Shown: positions 21,096 to 33,215 of the stretch, one piece after another | How the letters are laid out: every line of letters begins with the position of its first letter | How positions within the stretch are numbered: the stretch's first letter is position 1 | Notes under the pieces: model-generated | The model's input: only the letters and a program-made list of their open reading frames with translations | Told to the model about the DNA's origin: nothing | Database searches by the model: none | Made by a program: the position numbers and the translations under genes | Source: Arenicola marina | Lineage: Eukaryota > Annelida > Polychaeta > Arenicolidae | NCBI GenBank assembly: GCA_964019135.1 | Contig: OZ025265.1 | Coordinates: 25,705,143-25,769,142 of the forward strand | DNA length: 64,000 nucleotides | Reading direction: 5' to 3'

Positions 21096-22140
21096 GTAGT
21101 TTGCGATTATCTAGATAACCGACCGATACCCTAATCAACTGCTATTTGCAGTAAATTTATTCCACTCTCCTCATTTGGGTGATTGGCAGATAAGGGCACA
21201 TTGCGTCGCCTAGAATACACATATCACCTTCAGTCTTGCACAAACATTTCGTCTATTATACCAAATCTTAAGATCATTACAAGGCACTATTTTACAAACT
21301 GGCGAATCAATTCTGTCGTGTTCAATCAGCTGCAGGGCGCATATCTGTGTACGCTTTACCATCAATACTGCGCGAGCGGTGGTTCGTCTAACCAAGAAAA
21401 TGCACGTAGTCGATTTCCCCACTCACTTATGATGGGCAACGACAACTGACCTATGAAGGTACCGCTCTCTGTAGTGACCGGGTGCCCACGCCAAGCACAC
21501 TGTCTGAATTCTGCGCAAATGCCTTTTTATCCATGAATGATCCCCACTAAGTGCCGCAAAGATCGCAGCTCTAGCTTGCTTATTTTTGACGTGACGTAAT
21601 AAGTCGTCGCCGACGCTTACCAACACGTAGCAAATTGGCTTCTAATTTGCCAGTTTAATTACTTATTAACTGACAGTGATGGAAACTAATACTAAAGTAA
21701 GTGAACACGAAACGAATCCACAATGACGTCGGCTCACTTTAATTACGACGTCATTTTTTACGCACACGTTTAGGGACCGCAAATAAATTTACGAATGGCA
21801 GTACTTGTCCCTGGGTATAATGTACAAGGTACAAATAAACCGAAGTCACTATAACGTATAGCCGAGTAATGGCCATTGTAAAACACATCATGATGACGTC
21901 ATGGCATGACGGCAAAGTCAAAATAATAAGAAGCGAACGTTTTGCCCGACAACCCCAAAATGTTGACCAGCACGGCGGTATGCGCATCAGCCTTTCAGTT
22001 ATGGATTGACGAAATTACGTTTTCCTTTCCTAGTTATTAGCCGCAAAGATTTCAGGTCTAGCTTGTTTTTCCGATTTTTGACGAATTGTCTAACTTATCC
22101 AGAATCTCTATGCTTTATCATTGGGCCACTGTTTCGTCAG
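21096..22140. other. No gene recognised
   Basis: Unique-looking DNA with scattered GACGTCA words (21724, 21748, 21894) that link it to the neighbouring modules. The frame at 21183-21449 has no recognisable domain. Confidence 0.4.
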
Positions 22141-22142
22141 TC

Positions 22143-22176
<34 letters not shown>

Positions 22177-22190
22177 CTGTCTGTCTGTGA
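22141..22190 (+). repeat. (GT)n / (CTGT)n microsatellite
   Basis: About 18 GT units are followed by CTGTCTGTCTGT. It sits where other module starts carry GTATGTATG repeats. Confidence 0.9.
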
Positions 22191-22289
22191 GCACGATAAC
22201 TGTCGAACACTTGCAGCTATCGTTGTCAAACTTCGCCAACAGATGCCAGTCTAATCTCAGGTCAAGTTCGTTGCCGGGTGAAATCGGTC

Positions 22290-23177
22290 AAACGTCAACG
22301 TCACGGTGACGTCATACGTCCAAAACACATTTTCCGGTCTAACTCGCTCAGTATTACAGCTGGAAACACGAATAAAAACGCTCTTATCTCCGTTAATATT
22401 AAAGCGAAAGGTCTCTGGTAAGTTTCAGAATGTGCTACTAATTAGGGCGCAGTTTTCATGTATTGTCCACTTTTTGATGCGTATACTAATTTTCGAGTAA
22501 AATGAGCTGATCAGTTTTGAGGAAAACGCACTAAATGACCTCTGTCAGTGTTTTCGCTTTTTGACCCATTTACCTTTAAGCTATCGCTATGACTTTCCAA
22601 TATGTCATAGAAATATGAACTGAGATGACTTGTATTGAATCTTAGAGTGTTCTAATGCGTCACCTGACGTCACGATGACGTCACTTTTGGTACTTACCAA
22701 AAATCGGCAAAAATCGGAAAAAAAATCATAAAAATAGTAGGTCAGTTGTAGGAAACGAGGTTCCCCTTATAGCTGCAAAGTAAAAACGATACGTTCCTAT
22801 CTTACTTCCGGTTCCAGGGCCGACGGCATTTCTCTATGGGACTTTTGTGGCGTTTCGACGTTCAAAGGGCCATCACCCGGTTAATAATTGAGCTTGGGAG
22901 CCCAGATTTGGCATGAAGCGAGAGAGAGATGGCAAGTTGACCCGCGGAAATCGCGATATAATTGCTCTAGGACGCTTAGTTTGACCGCTAGAGCGCTCGC
23001 GAGAGTTGCACCCCCCTTTGGCGAGGTTCCCATTATGAGTGAACGGCGATATCGACCGGCATTCCTTACTCGTCGATGGCCGATAGCGACGCTAGAGAGT
23101 CGGGACTGGTTGCAAAAGACACGCTCTTTGACCCAAAGTCGATTTTCGTCATCATCAGTGTCCTCACTGACTTCTTG
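22290..23177 (+). mobile_element. Dispersed repeat module C, copy 1
   Basis: It matches module C copy 2 (26925-27947) from ATCTCCGTTAATATTAAAGC through TGACGTCACGATGACGTCAC, CTTCCGGTTCCAGGGCCGAC and TATGGGACTTTTGTGGCG. The shared terminal segment CGATTTTCGTCATCATC, TCAGTG-TCCT-CACTGA, CTTCTTG ends at 23177 and module A copy 2 follows at once. No coding capacity is evident. Confidence 0.75.
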
Positions 23178-24371
23178 TTTGTATGTATGTATGTCTGTCC
23201 CACTCGAAAACGGGAAGTCTCTTTGTGGCCTAACAGCTGCATGTATCGTTTCGTAATCTTTAACATCTTATAGCTAGCTAATAGGGCTACAACATTCTCG
23301 TCACGCAGGTCGAAAGGTCAAAGGTCAAGGTCACAGCGATTTTTTGAAAAAAATACTAAAAACGCTTATATCTCCGTTAATATTAAATCTAGAGATCTCG
23401 TATTAGTTTCAGAATGTGCCCCTCTTTCATGTGCAGTCTTCAGGTATTGTTCACTTTTTGATGCGTAATACTCATTTTCGAGGAAAACGAGGTCATAGGT
23501 TTTGCGGAAAACGCACTAAATGACCTCTGTCAGTTTTTTCGCTTTTTGGTACATTTGCCCTCAAGCTATCGCTATGATGTTCAAATATGTCATAGAAATA
23601 TGAATTGTGATGACTTGTGTTGAATCTTAGAGTTTTCTGGTACGTCACGTGACGTCACGATGACGTCACTTTTGGTACTTACAAAAAATCATCAAAAATC
23701 AGAAAAAAATCACAAAAATGCGAGATTAGCATTATATTGTAGGAAAAGTAGTTCCTCGTATAGCTACAAACTAAAAACAATATGTTCCTATCTTACTTCC
23801 GGTTCCAGGGCCGGCGGAATTTCTCTATGGGACTTCCCATGTTAAAAGGGCTGTATCTTTAGGCTGGGAAAAAATGTTTTGTCACGTATGTCGCAAGTGC
23901 CTCCATCAAACAACACCGGGATTTTTTCGTTAGTTGAACATGTCGTCTAGTAGCCACAGTGCTTACCATATGCAATTAGAGCGAATAGTGACGTCACAGG
24001 ATTTTTTGGAAATTTGGCCAATGGTGAAAGATACGGCTTTTTGGTGTTAGCAGAGGCTCCCACGGGTGTCCTATTCAAGCCATCACTCAATGCTTGCAGC
24101 TGTGGATGGATACTCCTAAGCTGAGTCATAATCTGTCAACATGGTTCCATAGCCACATTACTTTTCGGTATATAGTCGAAATCGTTTAACATGGGATCCT
24201 ATGGGGAAAAATGAACTTGATCGAATATGACCTACTTCCGCTCAAGCTATATCAGTCTCCTTCGCCACACAGTGAGATAATATCATCTTAAAGTAAGTTA
24301 TAAGAAAAACACGGCGATCTCTGTATTACTTTTTGTTTCCATGGCAACGAAGCCACTGGCCTAATGATCAA
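23178..24371 (+). mobile_element. Dispersed repeat module A, copy 2 (truncated on the right)
   Basis: This is nearly the same as 16490-17700 and 27948-29150. It stops inside the module at AACATACAGATT, where the 20-bp satellite takes over. In copy 3 the module continues past that point. It is non-coding. Confidence 0.8.
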
Positions 24372-24610
24372 CATACAGATTTGACCCCCAGATCCAGATT
24401 TGATCCCTCAGATCCAGATTTGATCCTTCAGATCCAGATTGGACCTCTCAGACCCAGAATTGACCTCTCAGATCTAGATTTGACCTCTCAGATCCTGATT
24501 GACCATTCAGATCCAGAGTGATCCTTCAGATCCATATTTGACGTATCAGATCCAGACTTGACCTCTCAGATCCATATTGATCCCTCAGATCCAGATATCA
24601 TTCACAGACG
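24372..24610 (+). repeat. 19-20-bp satellite (AGATCCAGATTTGACC), short block
   Basis: Roughly a dozen units of AGATCCAGATTTGACCTCTC and variants. They decay gradually into degenerate units up to about 25080. Confidence 0.85.
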
Positions 24611-25788
24611 CCTATTTTGCCTCTCAGATCCATATTGACCTTTTCAGCTCCCCATTCGACCTGGACATCCACATTTGCCCTCTCAGATCCCGAGTAGTCA
24701 TCTGGCATCCCCACTAGACCCGTCAGACCCAGATTTAATCTGTCGGATCCAGATTGGACTCATATGATTTGTATTGACTCCCTCAGAACCTGATGGAAGC
24801 CGCCAGATAGAGATTTGACAACTAGGATGCAGATTGACCCGTCGCATCCCTATTTGACCTTCAGATCCCGATTCGACCTTGGTGATCCTGATTGAACATT
24901 GCTAATCCAGATTGAACCCAACGAAACCAGCTTTGACCCGTCGTATACCAATGTGTCCCACGGATCCCGTTTCGAACCGTCGACTTCGACCCTGCACATC
25001 TCGATTTGTCCCACACAACCCTAATCGACCCATCAGATCCCTATTGGTCCCCCGAATCCTGATTAGCATCCCTATTCGAAGACCCTGCGGACCGCCACTT
25101 GCGAAGGACAACCCAAGGCATCATCGATACACGCCTGATCACTTCAAGGTGATTTTGTTTAGTCCTCTAATGAATGACCAGTGGCCACGGTGCTGTCATC
25201 CCAACACACCCCCTCCCCCCCCCCCTCCCCCCCACCCAGGAAATCCGGAAACAAAATTTGGAGAAAATTTCACAAAAATGTCATGCAGCGGCAATGTGAG
25301 AGACGACCTTGGGCAACAATACACACCATTTGGGCCACTAACTTTTTACTTTTGTTTTTTTGTTTTTTTTTAAGTCCACACTAGGTCGGCACGAGCATTT
25401 GTAATACCATTCACTCAAGCCGCTGACCTAATTCCGAGGCCCCGTCTTGACCTCAAAACCACGCTCTCCCATTCAATGTAAAGTTCAAGCCAGGGGACCG
25501 AGCATATTTACTCAATGTACTGGAATCTAGATATGGCCATAATTCCCTTAATACTCATCGTGGCCGGTCGCGGTTTCGTCTTGACCTCAAAACCACGCTC
25601 TCCCATTCAATGTAAAGTTCAAGCCAGGGGACCGAGCATATTTACTCAATGTACTGGAATCTAGATATGGCCATAATTCCCTTAATACTCATCGTGGACG
25701 GTCGCGGTTTCGATCAACATGTTTAGATAGACACGCTCTTTGACCTAAAGTCGATTTTCGTCATCATCAGTGTCCCACTGAGTTCTTG
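24424..25788 (+). repeat. Segmental duplicate, copy 1 (partner 31526-32741)
   Basis: The segment runs from satellite edge through degenerate satellite, a CACACCCCCTCCCCCC tract, a T-rich tract and the 'end' module (GACCTCAAAACCACGCT to ACTGAGTTCTTG). By eye it differs from 31526-32741 at only a small number of sites, plus C-tract and T-tract length and one extra 134-bp tandem copy here. The 153-codon frame at 24912-25373 reads through satellite-derived sequence and is not taken as a gene. Confidence 0.9.
25444..25711 (+). repeat. 134-bp tandem duplication
   Basis: Unit 1 is 25444-25577 and unit 2 is 25578-25711, both starting GTCTTGACCTCAAAACCACG. The equivalent segments at 32531 and 34814 have one unit, so this duplication arose after the larger copying event. 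Confidence 0.9.
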
Positions 25789-26924
25789 TTAAGACGAAAA
25801 TCTGCGATTTTCGTCTTATGTCGGTGTGTTCGGTTTGTCTGTCTGTTTGTCTTGTCACGCATTATCTCTCCAACGCCTCACGATATCGACTTCCAAATTC
25901 ACAAAAAGATGCGGAGTGGCCATCGTCAGGCCCAATTATCAGATGGGCAATGTAGGTCAAATTTCAAGGTCACAGGATTTTTTTGAAATTCGCTTAACCA
26001 TTGATAGATAGGACCAAAAATCGGACAAGTCGCTATAACGTTCACAGTTTCCATTTATTCGCGCTGCAAATTATTTCACGCATTAGGCCTATCAGTACCT
26101 TGTATGTCGTCTTTAAATTTTGCAAATCGCCCGAATAGTTTTCATGCAAAAAATTCTTAAGCTTTAACATTGACCCCTATGAGAGGATTTTGGCGGGAAA
26201 ATGGCTCCTCAATTTCTCCATGAAGGGTACAAGTGAGACAAACGACGCTTTGCATAGGACATAAGATTAGTATTTAGGGTCGGATGACGATACTGATCCA
26301 GGTCACGCATAAAAGGTCAAGGTCAACTCAAGGTCAAGGTCACGGAACATGATTTTAGCAGTAACTCCGTTAATATTGGGTCTAGAGATCCGCGGTTTGT
26401 TTCAGAGTATTCCTCAGAGTGAGACGCAAAGGAAATGTGTCTCAGATTTCACGTCACATTTATAGTTTTCGAGTTATTAGATGATCTAATTTTCACTTAA
26501 CGAAAATGATACAAAAACCGATGTGACAACATGCATGTAGTTAGATTAAATATGTGTGGTGGAATATGTCCTAATATTACTGACATCATGTGTGCCAAAT
26601 CCCATCGAAATCGAACCGGTAGTTATGACGCAAAAAAATAATCTTACTTTAACATGGCCAATCCCATTGTGAAGCATCGACAGGCCAAATGACTGCCAGC
26701 GCGGTGACCGATTTCGCAATAGACCCCGTTCGGTACGGGTTTGACGCTCAGTGACTTTTTTTGAGATTCATACGTTCTCGCTATCCTCCGGCTATGTTAT
26801 ACGCGGGTTTATTAATACGGCCTCTGAACTTTATCTGCGACTTTTCATAGTTATCGGGTCAAGGTCAGTTGCACCTATACCCCGATTTTCGTCTTCCCTC
26901 TCAAGCTACGCTTGACAAATCTAG
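25788..26924 (+). mobile_element. Dispersed repeat module B, copy 2
   Basis: It begins with TTAAGACGAAAATC, loop TGC, GATTTTCGTCTTA directly after a module terminus. It ends GATTTTCGTCTTCCC, hairpin TCAAGC-TAC-GCTTGA, CAAATCTAG at 26924. The hairpin followed by CTAG is like a Helitron 3' end. No coding capacity is evident. Confidence 0.7.
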
Positions 26925-27947
26925 GTTCTTTGTCGGTCTTCCCGTCCAAAAGGCGTGTATGTCTGTCTCACTCGAGAATGGCAAGTCTCATTGCGTCCTA
27001 AAAACCGTATACATTAATTCGCATTAGTTTGTGCCTGATAGCTTGGCGATAGGGCTACGATATACTCATCACGCAGATCGAAAGGTCAAAGGTTAAGGTC
27101 ACAGCGATGTTTTGACAAAAATCATTGAACACGCTTATATCTCCGTTAATATTAAAGCTAAAAATCTCTGGTTAGTTTCAGAATGTGCTACTAATTCGGG
27201 CGCAGTTTTCATGTATTGTTTACTTTTTGATGCGTATATTCATTTTCGAGTAATATGGGCTCAGAAGTTTTCAGGAAAACGCACTGAATGACTTCTGTCA
27301 GTGTTTTCGCCTGATGACCCATTTACCTTCAAGTTATCGCTATCAGGTTCTAATATGTCATAGAAATATGAACTGAGATGATTTGTGTCGAATCTTAGAG
27401 TGTTTTGATGCGTCACGTGACGTCACGATGACGTCACTTTTGGTACTTACCAAAAATCTGAAAAAATCTGAAAAAAATCATAAAAATGCCGGAGTAGCGT
27501 CATTTTGTAGGAAACGAGGTTCCCCTTATGGCCACAAATTAAAAACGATACGTTCCTATCTTACTTCCGGTTCCAGGGCCGACGGCATTTCTCTATGGGA
27601 CTTTTGTGGCGTTTTCAGTTCAAAGGGCCATAACTCGGTTAATATTTGAGCTAGGGAAGCCAGATTTGACATGAAGCGAGAGAGAGATGTCGGCTTATCT
27701 ATGGTAAATCTCACCAGATTTGCCCTAGGACGCTTAGTTTGGCCGCTAGAGCGCTCGCAAGAGTTGCACCCCCCCTTTGCTGAGGCTCCCATTATGAGTG
27801 AATAGCGATATCGACCGGCACTCCTTACTCGTCGATGGCCGCCGTTCGCTTAATAGCGACGCTAGAGAGTCGGGACTGGTCGCAAAGTACACGCCCTTTG
27901 ACCCAAATTCGATTTTCGTCATCATCAGTGTCCTCACTGACTTCTTG
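26925..27947 (+). mobile_element. Dispersed repeat module C, copy 2
   Basis: It starts GTTCTTTGTCGG and CCCGTCCAAAAGGCGTGTATG. It then runs through the same blocks as 22290-23177 and finishes in TCAGTG-TCCT-CACTGA, CTTCTTG at 27947, followed by module A copy 3. The C-then-A order is therefore seen twice. Several small frames cross it but all are repeat-derived. Confidence 0.8.
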
Positions 27948-30000
27948 TTTGTATGTCTGTCTCACTCGAAAACGGGAAGTCTCCTTGTGGCCTAACGGCT
28001 GTATGTATTAGTTCGCAGTCTTTAGTACCTAATAGCTAGGCTATAGGGCTACAACATTCTCGTCATGCAGGTTGAAAGGTCAAAGGTCAAGGTCACAGCG
28101 ATTTTTTGAAAAAAAAACTAAAAACCCTTATATCTCCGTTAATATTAAAGCTAGAGATCTCGGATTAGTTTCATAATGTGCCCCTCTTCCAGGTGCAGTT
28201 TTTCGGTATTGTTCACTTTTTGATGCGTAATACTCATTTTCGAGGAAAACGAGGTCATAAGTTTTGCGGAAAACGCACTAAATGACCTCTGTCAGTTTTT
28301 TTGCTTTTTGGCACATTTGCCATCAAGCTATCGCTATGATGTTCAAATATGTCATAGAAATATGAATTGTGATGAATTGTGTTGAATCTGAGAGTTTTGA
28401 TCTGATACGTCACGTGACGTCACGATGACGTCACTTTTGGTACTTGCAAAAAATTATCAAAAATCTGAAAAAAATCACAAAAATGCGAGAGTAACATTAT
28501 ATTGTAGGAAAAGTAGTTCCTCGTATAGCTACAAAATAAAAACAATACGTTCCTATCTTACTTCCGGTTCCAGGGCCGGGGGAATTTCTCTATGGGACTT
28601 CCCATGTTAAAAGGGCTGTATCTTTAGGCTGGGAAAAAATGTTTTGTCATGTATGTCGCAAGAGCCTCCAGCAAACAACACCGGGATTTTTTTATTAGTC
28701 GAGCATGACGTCTAGTAGCCACAGTGTTTACCATATGCAATTAGAGCAAATAGTGACGTCACAGGATTTTTTGGAAATTTAACCAATGGTGAAAGATACG
28801 GCTTTTCGGTGTTAGCAGAGGCTCCAACGGGTGTTCTATTCAAGCCATCACTCAATGCTTGCAGCTGTGGATGGATAATACTAAGCTGAGTCATAATCTG
28901 TCAACATGGTTCCATAGCCACATTACTTTTCGGTATATAGTCGAAATCGTTTAACATGGGATCCTATGGGGAAAAATGAACTTGATCGAATATGACCTAC
29001 TTCCGTTCAAGCTATTTCTGTCTCCTTCGCCACACAGTGAGATAATAGCATCTTAAAGCAAGCTATAAGAAAAACCCGGCGATCTCTGTATTACTTTATG
29101 TTTCCATGGCAACGAAGCCACTGGCCTCATGATAAACATACAGATTCTTGCCATTGAAAGAAAAATCGTCAAAAATCAGATAACAATGCTAAAATTGCAA
29201 TCTTTTCGAAAACTAGTTGCCAGTAAGCATCTTCAGATCACTTAGTGCTTTAATCAGGCGGATGTTGTCTAGTTATGGCGCTAGAGCGCTCCGAAGTGGG
29301 ACGACACCTTCGTGGGGCCGCCAATGATGAGTGAATAGAGATTGTGTCCATCTTGAAAAAATCGTCAAAAATCAGAAAAACAAGCTAGAGCTGTGATGTT
29401 TGCGTCAAATGGTAGGGTACATTGATGGTCAGAAAAATAGTGAAAGAAACAAATTAGTTGCTATGTCACTTCGCCTACAGTGTTCTTTGTTCTTGTCGTC
29501 GGTCTCCGTGTTTCCGCAATGATAAGCTAATGCAATTTTTGGCCATTTCGCCAAGCCATAGCTGAAGGACTAGCCTTTATATCGCCTAGCTCTTTAATCG
29601 AATAAGTTGTGGCAGTAAAGCTTGGCATATTGCCGCTTGGACGTTGTCGTGCGTCACGTCATAACGTCACCATGACGTCATGACGTCACATATCTTACGT
29701 AGGCTATTACTCAGCTATTACAAGGTATGGCGACTTTCGGGTTACTTGACGTTGCAGGTCGTGTTCAGGGACAGTTTATGCCCTGTGTAACTTTTTTGGC
29801 GCAGGGGATAAGTATGCGTCAAAAATGACGTCATAGCTAACGTGCTCCTACGACATGTTGGATTTGCTTTATTTTCAGCCACTTTGGCAATAGCTGTCAT
29901 AGCCCGAGTTGATACGTAGGTATATTAAAGAAACAGAAGCCATCTTAAGCATTTTTGCAAACGTCAAATGACGTCATGTCGCGTCACGATGACGTATTAT
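27948..30000 (+). mobile_element. Dispersed repeat module A, copy 3 (longest)
   Basis: This is the fullest second example of module A, alignable block by block with 16485-18535. It includes the TGACGTCATGACGTCAC cluster near 29670, which is expanded by one extra TGACGTCA-type unit relative to copy 1. No protein is encoded. Confidence 0.8.
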
Positions 30001-30239
30001 GAGATAAAAAGTAAATTTCGTAGCGCCATTCATAATGAGTCAAGCAATCGCTCTTGAGAAAAAAAAATCATGTTCACTTAAACTCTAATATGGCATTAAA
30101 TTGGCGGGCGGAAGATGCGTTACACGACGCAATCCCCACGTCATCGGCACAAACGACGGTGTTACCTGTAATTTTGTTAATATCGGTTAATTGCTCATTG
30201 CACATTGCTCAAAATAGGGCCTGCGGTGCGCACGTTGTC

Positions 30240-30925
30240 GGATGAATGCGCTATTTGGCTCAAATTTCCCGTTGTGCGCGCTGTTTAGCCCGAATTGTCC
30301 CCGTATACGCGCCGTTTATCCAAAATTGCCCGCTATATGCGCTGTTCAGCTCAAAAAGCCCGTTATATTCGCTATTTAGCATAAATTGAGCGTTACATGC
30401 GCTTTTTAACGAACAATTACCCGCTACATGCGCAATTGAGCCCAAATTGCTAGTTATACGCGCTGTTTACCCTAAAATGCCCCTTAGATGCCCAGTGTAC
30501 CTAGAATGTCCTGTTATACTTGCTATTTAGCCCCAATTGCCAGGTATGTGCGATATTTAGCTCAAATTGCATGCTGAAAGCTCTAGTTTGCGAACCAAAA
30601 GCTCTATTTTGCCAACAGAAAGCTCTATTTTGCGAACCAAAAGCTCCATGTTGTCAACAAAAAGCTCGATTTTGTAAACAGAAAGCGCTATTTAGTAAAC
30701 AGAAAGCTATATTTGGAATAAGTTGCTATACCACGCCGATATCTATGCTCAATTGCTCTCTGAAGGTCATATTTGGCCCAGCAAAAGCACTATTTACCCC
30801 AGATTGTACCTTAAAAGCTCTATTTGGGCCAAATTGTATGTGTAATGGCCTACTGGGTCAAATTTACTCACTAAAACTCTATTTTGCCCGCTGAAACCTC
30901 TATTTGATCCAAATTGTCAAGTGAA
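30240..30925 (+). repeat. Highly diverged ~30-bp then ~21-bp tandem repeats
   Basis: From 30240 to about 30560 a unit of the form GCGCTRTTTAGCCCAAATTGCCCGTTATA recurs with many changes. From about 30565 a shorter AAAAGCTCTATTTTGCGAAC type unit takes over. The block runs directly into the 20-bp satellite at 30930. A frame at 30520-30894 is a by-product. Confidence 0.7.
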
Positions 30926-30929
30926 GGCA

Positions 30930-31630
30930 CTAATTAACCCCTCAGATCCCGATTTGACCCCTCAGATCCAGATTTGACCTCTCAGATCCAGATTGACCCT
31001 CAGATCCAGATTTGACCTCTCAGATCTAGATTGACACCTCAGATCCAGATTGACCCCTCAGATCCAGATTTGACCCTTCAAATCCAGATTTGATCCCTCA
31101 GATCCAGATTTTACCTCTCAGATCCATATTTGTCCTCTCAGATCCAGATTGACCCCTCAGATCCAGATTTGACCCTCAGATCCAGATTTGATCCCTTAGA
31201 TCCAGATTTGATCCCTCAGATCCAGATTTGATCCCTCAGATCCAGATTTGACCTCTCAGATCAAGATTTGACCTCTCAGATCCAGATTTGACCTCTCAGA
31301 TCCAGATTGACCCCTCAGATCCAGATTTGATCCTCAGATCCAGATTTGACCCTTCAGATCCAGATTTGATCCCTAAGATCCAGATTTGATCCCTCAGATC
31401 CAGATTGACCCCTCAGATCGAGAGTTGACCCTCAGATCAAGATTTGACCCTTCAGATCTAGATTTGATCCCTCAGATCCAGATTTAACCCTCAGATCCAG
31501 ATTTGATCTCTCAGATCCAGTTTTGATCCTTCAGATCCAGATTGGACCTCTCAGACCCAGAAATGACCTCTCAGATCTAGATTTGACCTCTCAGATCCTG
31601 ATTGACCATTCAGATCCAGAGTGATCCTTC
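30930..31630 (+). repeat. 19-20-bp satellite (AGATCCAGATTTGACC), long block
   Basis: About 35 units, alternating 20-bp (AGATCCAGATTTGACCTCTC) and 19-bp (with ATTGA) forms. It then decays through the shared segmental duplicate. Confidence 0.95.
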
Positions 31631-32741
31631 AGATCCAGATTTGACGTATCAGATCCAGACTTGACCTCTCAGATCCATATTGATCCCTCAGATCCAGATA
31701 TCATTCACAGACGCCTATTTTGCCTCTCAGATCCATATTGACCTTTTCAGCTCCCCATTCGGCCTGGACATCCACATTTGCCCTCTCAGATCCCGAGTAG
31801 TCATCTGGCATCCCCACTAGACCCGTCAGACCCAGATTTAATCTGTCGGATCCAGATTGGACTCATATGATTTTTATTGACTCCCTCAGAACCTGATGGA
31901 AGCCGCCAGATAGAGATTTGACAACTAGGATGCAGATTGACCCGTCGCATCCCTATTTGACCTTCAGATACCGATTCGACCTTGGTGATCCTGATTGAAC
32001 ATTGCTAATCCAGATTGAACCCAACGAAACCAGCTTTGACCCGTCGTATACCAATGTGTCCCACGGATCCCGTTTCGAACCGTCGACTTCGACCCTGCAC
32101 ATCTCGATTTGTCCCACACAACCCTAATCGACCCATCAGATCCCTATTGGTCGCCCGAATCCTGATTAGCATCCCTATTCGAAGACCCTACGGACCGCCA
32201 CTTGCGAAGGACAACCCAAGGCATCATCGATACACGCCTGATCACTTCAGGGTGATTTTGTTTAGTCCTCTAATGAATGACCAGTGGCCACGGTGCTGTC
32301 ATCCCAACACACCCCCTCCCCCCCCCCAGGAAATCCGGAAAAAAAATTTGGGGAAAATTTCACAAAAATGTCATGCAGCGGCAATGTGAGAGACGACCTT
32401 GGGCAACAATACACACCATTTGGGCCACTAACTTTCTACTTTTTTTTTTTTTTTTTTTAAGTCCACACTAGGTCGGCACGAGCATTTGTAATACCATTCA
32501 CTCAAGCCGCTGACCTAATTCCGAGGCCCCGTCTTGACCTCAAAACCACGCTATCATATTCAATGTAAAGTTCAAGCCAGCGGACCGAGCATATGTACTC
32601 AATGTACCGGAATCTAGAAATGGCCCTCATTCCCTTAATAATCATCGTGGAGGGTCGCGGTTTGGATCACCGTGTTCAGAAAGACACGTTCTGTGACCCA
32701 AAGTCGATTTTCGTCATCATCAGTGTCCCACTGAGTTCTTG
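31526..32741 (+). repeat. Segmental duplicate, copy 2 (partner 24424-25788)
   Basis: Same content and order as copy 1, with one unit of the 134-bp repeat. It ends in the shared terminus ATTTTCGTCATCATCAGTG, TCC, CACTGAGTTCTTG at 32741. The partial frame 32015-32389 corresponds to the one in copy 1 and shares its satellite origin. Confidence 0.9.
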
Positions 32742-33215
32742 GTTCTTTGTCGGTTGTCCCGTCCAAAAGGCGTGTATGTCTGTCTCACTCGAGAATTGCA
32801 AGTCTCATTGCGTCCTACCAACCGTATACATTATTTCACAGTACTTTTTTCATATATTGTTCACTTCTTGACGCGTATGCTCATTTTCGAGTAATATGAG
32901 CTCATAAGTTTTGAGGAAAACGCACTAAATGACCTCTGCCAGTGTTTTCGCTTTTTGACCCATTTATCTTCAAGCTATCGCTATAACGTTCTAATATGTC
33001 ATAGAAATATGAACTGAGATGATTTGTGTCGAATCTTAGAGTGTTTTGATGCGTCACGTGACGTCACGATGACGTCACTTTTGGTACTTACCAAAACTCG
33101 TCAAAAATCGGAAAAAATCATAAAAATACACGAGTAGCGTCTTTTGTAGAGAAAGTGGTTCCTTGTATAGCTGCAAAGTAAAAACGAAACGTTCCTATCT
33201 TACTTCCGGTTCTTA
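32742..33215 (+). mobile_element. Dispersed repeat module C, copy 3 (internally shortened)
   Basis: It starts GTTCTTTGTCGG and CCCGTCCAAAAGGCGTG like copy 2. It lacks the middle portion, and resumes with ATTGTTCACTTCTTGACGCG, the CACGTGACGTCACGATGACG block and CTTACTTCCGGTTC. A short piece of module A-like sequence (AATAAGCATCTTCAGA, GTTATGGCGCTAGAG) follows to 33317. Confidence 0.7.

Noticed and set aside
24912-25373. A conserved gene shared with 32015-32389
   Set aside because: The similarity is at DNA level through the whole duplicated block. The frame starts in degenerate satellite and ends in homopolymer tracts of different length.
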